From positions 1 to 7,534 of the forward strand of contig JAIPEV010000151.1 in the NCBI GenBank assembly GCA_021736965.1: DNA of 7,534 nt. Reading direction: 5' to 3'. The position numbers were made by a program, and so were the translations under genes. This DNA comes from Halanaerobiales bacterium (lineage in GTDB: Bacteria > Bacillota > Halanaerobiia > Halanaerobiales > M55B127). This document shows, one piece after another, positions 4,923 through 7,534 of this stretch. A model generated the notes under the pieces. The model made no database searches, was not told where the DNA came from, and saw only the letters and a list, made by a program, of their open reading frames with translations. Every line of letters begins with the position of its first letter. The stretch's first letter is position 1.

Positions 4923-5054
4923 ATGTTAAAATAGTTAATATAGTAACTTACTTTTAGAAAACTTTTTTATTTCAAAGTAAAGAGTAAAAATGAAGTTTAG
5001 TTTAAAATAAAAAAGTTTTCCGATTTAAAGTGGATATATGCACTATTTTAACAT
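4923..5054. repeat. 132-base nested, imperfect inverted repeat (possible hairpin or cruciform)
   Basis: Every pairing shares one centre of symmetry (the paired positions sum to 9977). The outer arms 4923-4935 and 5042-5054 are a perfect 13-bp inverted repeat (ATGTTAAAATAGT). The inner arms 4957-4972 and 5005-5020 are a perfect 16-bp inverted repeat (GAAAACTTTTTTATTT). Between them, 4938-4942/5035-5039 and 4946-4949/5028-5031 also pair. In total 39 of 50 positions per arm are complementary, with a 32-base central loop. It could be a structured RNA, a protein-binding or replication site, or a small MITE-like element. The position just upstream of P3 and a ParB-domain gene is suggestive only. 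Confidence 0.72.
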
Positions 5055-5116
5055 ATTTTTCCAAAATTAAATAATTCACAAAGTTTATCTCTAATTAATG
5101 AAATATGTTATTATTT

Positions 5117-5145
5117 TTGACAAAATTGGGTATTTCATGTATAAT
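5117..5145 (+). promoter_or_regulatory. consensus sigma-A promoter P3 of the ParB-symporter-PAPS-reductase operon
   Basis: TTGACA (5117-5122), a 17-base spacer and TATAAT (5140-5145). The sequence before the -10 box is CATG, as in P1 and P2, but the AACATGTT palindrome and the downstream AAGGTAAGA are absent, so it may be regulated differently. Transcription should start about 5152, only some 17 bases before the TTG start at 5169. Confidence 0.9.
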
Positions 5146-5155
5146 AAAAACAGAA

Positions 5156-5162
5156 AGAGGTG
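5156..5162 (+). promoter_or_regulatory. ribosome-binding site that fixes the ParB start
   Basis: AGAGGTG matches the anti-Shine-Dalgarno sequence. It contains the upstream candidate start GTG (5160-5162), which therefore cannot be used efficiently. TTG 5169 lies 6 bases after it and is the likely start. Confidence 0.7.
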
Positions 5163-5168
5163 AGATAT

Positions 5169-5804
5169 TTGAATATTAAAATAGTAGATATTGATGAGTT
5201 AATCCCTTATGAAAATAATCCAAAAGAACATCCGGAGGAACAGATTGAAAGAATTGCTGACAGTATTGACCAGTATGGTTTTATACAGCCGATAGTTATT
5301 GATAAGAATAATGAAATAATTATTGGACATGGTCGAGTTAAAGCAAGTAAAAAGTTAGGTTTTCAAGAACTCCCGGCAGTTATCAGGAGTGATTTATCCG
5401 AAAGGGAAATAAAAGCTCTAAGGATAGCAGATAACAAAATTGCTGAAAGTGGCTGGGATTATGATGCACTTGCAGTTGAGTTTGAAGAATTGGAGCTGGA
5501 AGACTTTACAGGTTTTGAAGAAAATGAGATTGAGGATATTTTAATTAATCAAGAGCTGGATACTGAAGGAAGTTTTCTTGATGATTTAACTGAAGATGAA
5601 AAGCAGGAGCAGGAAACTGAACAGGAAACTTCTGATAGGCAGGAAAGTGAGCGGAAGGACAGTTACTTAAACTTCAGCATTCCGGTTACTGAAGATGAAA
5701 GACAGTTTATTATGAAAGCATTAAATAAAGTTAAGAAAGAGCAGGATATTTTAACTGACAGGGAAGCAGTTATTTATATCTGCGAAAAGGAGGTTAATAA
5801 TTAA
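5169..5804 (+). CDS. ParB/sulfiredoxin-fold protein of phage type (IbrB-like)
   Basis: A 211-residue protein started at TTG 5169. Residues about 1-85 form a ParB N-terminal (ParB/sulfiredoxin) domain: ELIPYENNPKEHPEEQIERI, then IQPIVIDKNNEIIIGHGR, with the GHGR nucleotide-binding motif at 53-56. ADNKIAESGWD (87-97) and DFTGF follow, as in the ParB domains that precede DNA methyltransferases in phages. No methyltransferase motifs follow. Instead there is a Glu/Gln-rich linker (about 144-163) and a C-terminal module (165-211, NFSIPVTEDERQFIMKAL). There is no helix-turn-helix of chromosomal ParB type. The ParB fold can bind CTP or ATP, and IbrB relatives are encoded next to PAPS-reductase-like IbrA, as approximately here. 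It is the first gene after P3 and ends 4 bases before the symporter. The exact role is unknown. Confidence 0.88.
   Translation: MNIKIVDIDELIPYENNPKEHPEEQIERIADSIDQYGFIQPIVIDKNNEIIIGHGRVKASKKLGFQELPAVIRSDLSEREIKALRIADNKIAESGWDYDALAVEFEELELEDFTGFEENEIEDILINQELDTEGSFLDDLTEDEKQEQETEQETSDRQESERKDSYLNFSIPVTEDERQFIMKALNKVKKEQDILTDREAVIYICEKEVNN
5787..5794 (+). promoter_or_regulatory. ribosome-binding site of the symporter, unusually far from its TTG start
   Basis: AAGGAGGT within the end of the ParB gene is a near-perfect site, but the first canonical in-frame start, TTG 5809, is 14 bases beyond it. The only nearer in-frame codon of a rare start type is ATA 5806. An ATG at 5813 is out of frame. Long spacing plus TTG may keep expression of this membrane protein low. 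Confidence 0.6.
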
Positions 5805-5808
5805 TATA

Positions 5809-7224
5809 TTGAATGGTTATTGGTTATTGGGCGTATACGCAGTTGTGGTCTTTTCTATTTCATATTTTAACAGTCATAAAGCAGGTGGTTCAAAGGAATA
5901 TTTCTTTTTAGGTAATAGGGAAATAGATGGAAATCAAGCCAGTTTTTCTATTGCGGCTTCATGGATTTGGGCACCAGCTCTATTAGTATCAGGAACTAAA
6001 GCATATACTCAAGGTTTAATTGGTTTATTCTGGTTTACTGTTCCTAATGTTTTAAGTTTGATTATGTTTGGTTATCTGGCAGTACATTTAAGAAAGAAAT
6101 TTAGCAAAGGCTTTAGTTTAGTTGAATATATAAGGAAACAGACTTCAGAAAGAGTTAAGAATGTATATCTATTTCAAATATTAGGTTTGACTGTGGCAGG
6201 TTTTGCAGTACAGCTATTAGCCGGAGGTAAAATAGTAGAACTTTTTACCGGGCTTAATTTTACACTTGTTACAGCAGTTATGATATTTATAGCAATAAGT
6301 TATTCATTATTTAGTGGAATTAATGCTAGTATCCTGACAGATTATTTGCAGATGGGTATTATCATTGTAACTCTATTTTTAGTTGTACCATACATTATAA
6401 GTAAGACAGGATTTACAGCTATAGCAGAAGGTATAGGTGGTCCGGAAGGTGAATTTCTGAATATCTTTGGTGATAATGGAAAACAAATTGCTTGGGCTTT
6501 TGGTATTCCAGCAACTATTGGATTATTAAGTGGTCCTATGGGAGACCAATCTTACTGGCAAAGAGCATTTTCAATCAAAGAAGGGCAGGTAAAGAAGTCC
6601 TTCATAAAAGGTGGATTAATTTTTGCAGTTGTGCCGGTACTGCTAGGTATTTTAGGATTTATTGCTAGAGGTACAGGAATAGAAATTACTGATGTAGGTA
6701 TTGTGAATGCAGAGATAGGATTTGAATTTCTACCTGTATTATTACTGATACCATTCGCATATATGTTTATTTCTGGTTTGGTATCTACTTTAGACAGTCA
6801 TTTTTGTGCTTTATCTTCAATTATAGGACACGATATTCTGGAAGAAAAGTTTGGTATATCTGAAGCTAAAAGTGTAAAATATTCTAAGTATTCCATGATT
6901 GTATTAGCATTTTTAGGATTTATTATTGCTAACTTTCCGGGAATTACAATATTTCACTTATGGTTATTTTATGGTACATTCAGAGCTACTACTCTACTTC
7001 CTAGTATAATTAATATTTTTGCAGAAGGTGTGAAGGAAAAATATGTCTTTTATGGCCTGTTAGGTTCATTTATTATAGGACTACCTCCATTCATTTATGG
7101 AAATTATTTTGGTATTCCTAATTTAGTAGTTTTAGGCTCATTATTGACTGTGAGTATTAGTGGTATTCTGACAGGAATAGGAGTGTGGAAATATGCCGGT
7201 ACTCAAAAAACAAACTCTAGATAA
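5809..7224 (+). CDS. sodium:solute symporter (SSS family), substrate unknown
   Basis: A 471-residue inner-membrane protein with about 12-13 hydrophobic segments, full length for the family. SSS hallmarks in order: EYFFLGNREIDGNQASFSIAA (about 30-50), the region corresponding to the D-Y-F-x-x-G-R motif before TM2; SGINASILTDYLQ (169-181), corresponding to the G-G-x-x-A-V-x-x-T-D-x-x-Q signature; MGDQSYWQRAFS (244-255); and LVSTLDSHFCALSS (324-337), where Ser326/Thr327 match the Na2-site Ser/Thr pair of PutP and vSGLT. These support sodium-coupled uptake. The solute (proline, urea, sugar, carboxylate or other) cannot be read from sequence. It starts at TTG 5809 with a strong but distant ribosome-binding site. 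Its 3' end overlaps the PAPS-reductase-like gene by 32 bases. A complete transporter is unusual in a phage-like region and seems intact and under operon control. Confidence 0.92.
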   Translation: MNGYWLLGVYAVVVFSISYFNSHKAGGSKEYFFLGNREIDGNQASFSIAASWIWAPALLVSGTKAYTQGLIGLFWFTVPNVLSLIMFGYLAVHLRKKFSKGFSLVEYIRKQTSERVKNVYLFQILGLTVAGFAVQLLAGGKIVELFTGLNFTLVTAVMIFIAISYSLFSGINASILTDYLQMGIIIVTLFLVVPYIISKTGFTAIAEGIGGPEGEFLNIFGDNGKQIAWAFGIPATIGLLSGPMGDQSYWQRAFSIKEGQVKKSFIKGGLIFAVVPVLLGILGFIARGTGIEITDVGIVNAEIGFEFLPVLLLIPFAYMFISGLVSTLDSHFCALSSIIGHDILEEKFGISEAKSVKYSKYSMIVLAFLGFIIANFPGITIFHLWLFYGTFRATTLLPSIINIFAEGVKEKYVFYGLLGSFIIGLPPFIYGNYFGIPNLVVLGSLLTVSISGILTGIGVWKYAGTQKTNSR

Positions 7225-7534
7225 AAGCACTTATGAGTTAGCAATTGAAAGGATAAATAGGACTTATGATATATTTGATGAAGTTTGGGTATCATTCTCT
7301 GCTGGAAAGGACAGTACAGCAGTATTAAACTTGGCTATCAAAGTGGCTAAGGAAAGAGATAGACTTCCGGTAAAAGTTATCTTTTTTGATGAAGAAGCTA
7401 TTCCTTATCACAATGTAGAATATGTTGAAAGAGTTAGACAACTTGATGAAGTAGATTTTAAGTGGTGCTGTCTACCTCTAAGATTTAGAAATGCATGTAG
7501 TAGAAAACAGCCATGGTGGTGGCCATGGAACAAA
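7193..7534 (+). CDS. PAPS-reductase/PP-loop family protein, IbrA-like (5' part, runs off the window)
   Basis: ATG 7193 lies 9 bases after AGGAG (7179-7183), inside the end of the symporter gene. The 114 visible residues contain the PP-loop VSFSAGKDST (33-42), which binds the ATP pyrophosphate. A strand and acidic motif, VIFFDEEA (62-69), follow, then KWCCLPLRFRNACSRKQPWW (90-109), typical of the IbrA/DUF3440-type phage and prophage PAPS-reductase-like proteins, not of true assimilatory CysH. The usual SGGKDS is SAGKDS here (Ala37), which is compatible with the loop. Members use ATP to adenylate a substrate or bind PAPS-like nucleotides, but their real reaction is unsettled. Linkage to a ParB-fold gene recalls IbrBA. 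The C-terminal half is beyond the window, so completeness cannot be judged. Confidence 0.9.
   Translation, partial: MPVLKKQTLDKSTYELAIERINRTYDIFDEVWVSFSAGKDSTAVLNLAIKVAKERDRLPVKVIFFDEEAIPYHNVEYVERVRQLDEVDFKWCCLPLRFRNACSRKQPWWWPWNK

Larger units (their letters stand above)
4723..5159. other. 437-base intergenic region between the small-gene cluster and the ParB operon
   Basis: No convincing coding frame occurs on either strand. The region is very AT-rich. It holds, in order, the terminator of the upstream cluster (about 4738-4778), a stretch without recognised features (4779-4922), a large imperfect inverted repeat (4923-5054), and promoter P3 (5117-5145) with its leader. The 9-mer TTTTAACAT occurs at 4864-4872 and 5046-5054, and inverted at 4923-4931. 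Its size is exceptional for this otherwise compact window and suggests a regulatory, replication or RNA role, or an insertion. Confidence 0.7.

Noticed and set aside
5169..5804. Chromosome- or plasmid-partition ParB
   Set aside because: There is no ParA neighbour and no helix-turn-helix domain. The ADNK/WD motifs fit the phage ParB type.
7193..7534. Classical CysH assimilatory PAPS reductase
   Set aside because: The CCLPLRFRNACSRKQPWW segment and the ParB-fold neighbour fit IbrA-like phage proteins better than sulfate assimilation. No other cys genes are present.
1..7534. CRISPR array, tRNA, rRNA, insertion sequence or integrase
   Set aside because: No regularly spaced direct repeats, tRNA cloverleaf, rRNA-like segment or transposase/recombinase motifs were seen by eye on either strand.

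Overview
The window is AT-rich DNA with dense, almost entirely plus-strand coding, strong AAGGAG(G)-type ribosome-binding sites, consensus TTGACA/TATAAT promoters and many genes of 50-190 codons. This fits a bacteriophage or prophage of a low-GC Gram-positive (Firmicutes-like) host. The host genus cannot be told from the sequence. Recognisable genes are a phage-type dUTPase, a DMP19/DUF4375-like protein, a phage ParB/sulfiredoxin-fold protein, a sodium:solute symporter (SSS family) and the start of an IbrA-like PAPS-reductase-family protein.

Layout. Positions 1-595 hold the tail of an unknown gene, then dut, closed by a strong intrinsic terminator. Promoter P1 (598-626) abuts that terminator and drives the DMP19-like gene (689-1225) and a small reading frame split by an in-frame amber codon (1228-1407). 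Promoter P2 (1426-1454) is a near copy of P1. It starts a long run of ten small, mostly unrecognised genes (1486-4722), several of which overlap or touch, and the run ends at a second terminator (about 4738-4778). A 437-base gap (4723-5159) follows. It contains that terminator, a 132-base imperfect inverted repeat (4923-5054) and consensus promoter P3 (5117-5145). P3 drives a tightly packed operon: ParB-domain gene (5169-5804), SSS symporter (5809-7224) and PAPS-reductase-like gene (7193 to beyond the window end).

How the parts may work together. dUTPase keeps dUTP out of DNA and fits early nucleotide metabolism. The small genes under P1 and P2 look like an early or accessory phage region. 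Such regions often carry host-takeover or anti-defence proteins, and the DMP19-like DNA-mimic candidate is the most concrete example here. The last operon is the most unusual part. ParB-fold and PAPS-reductase-fold partners are known as a pair (IbrB/IbrA type), but here a complete 471-residue membrane transporter lies between them with a 4-base gap on one side and a 32-base overlap on the other. This suggests the three act in one process, possibly import of a solute plus ATP-pyrophosphatase-type chemistry. That function is inference only.
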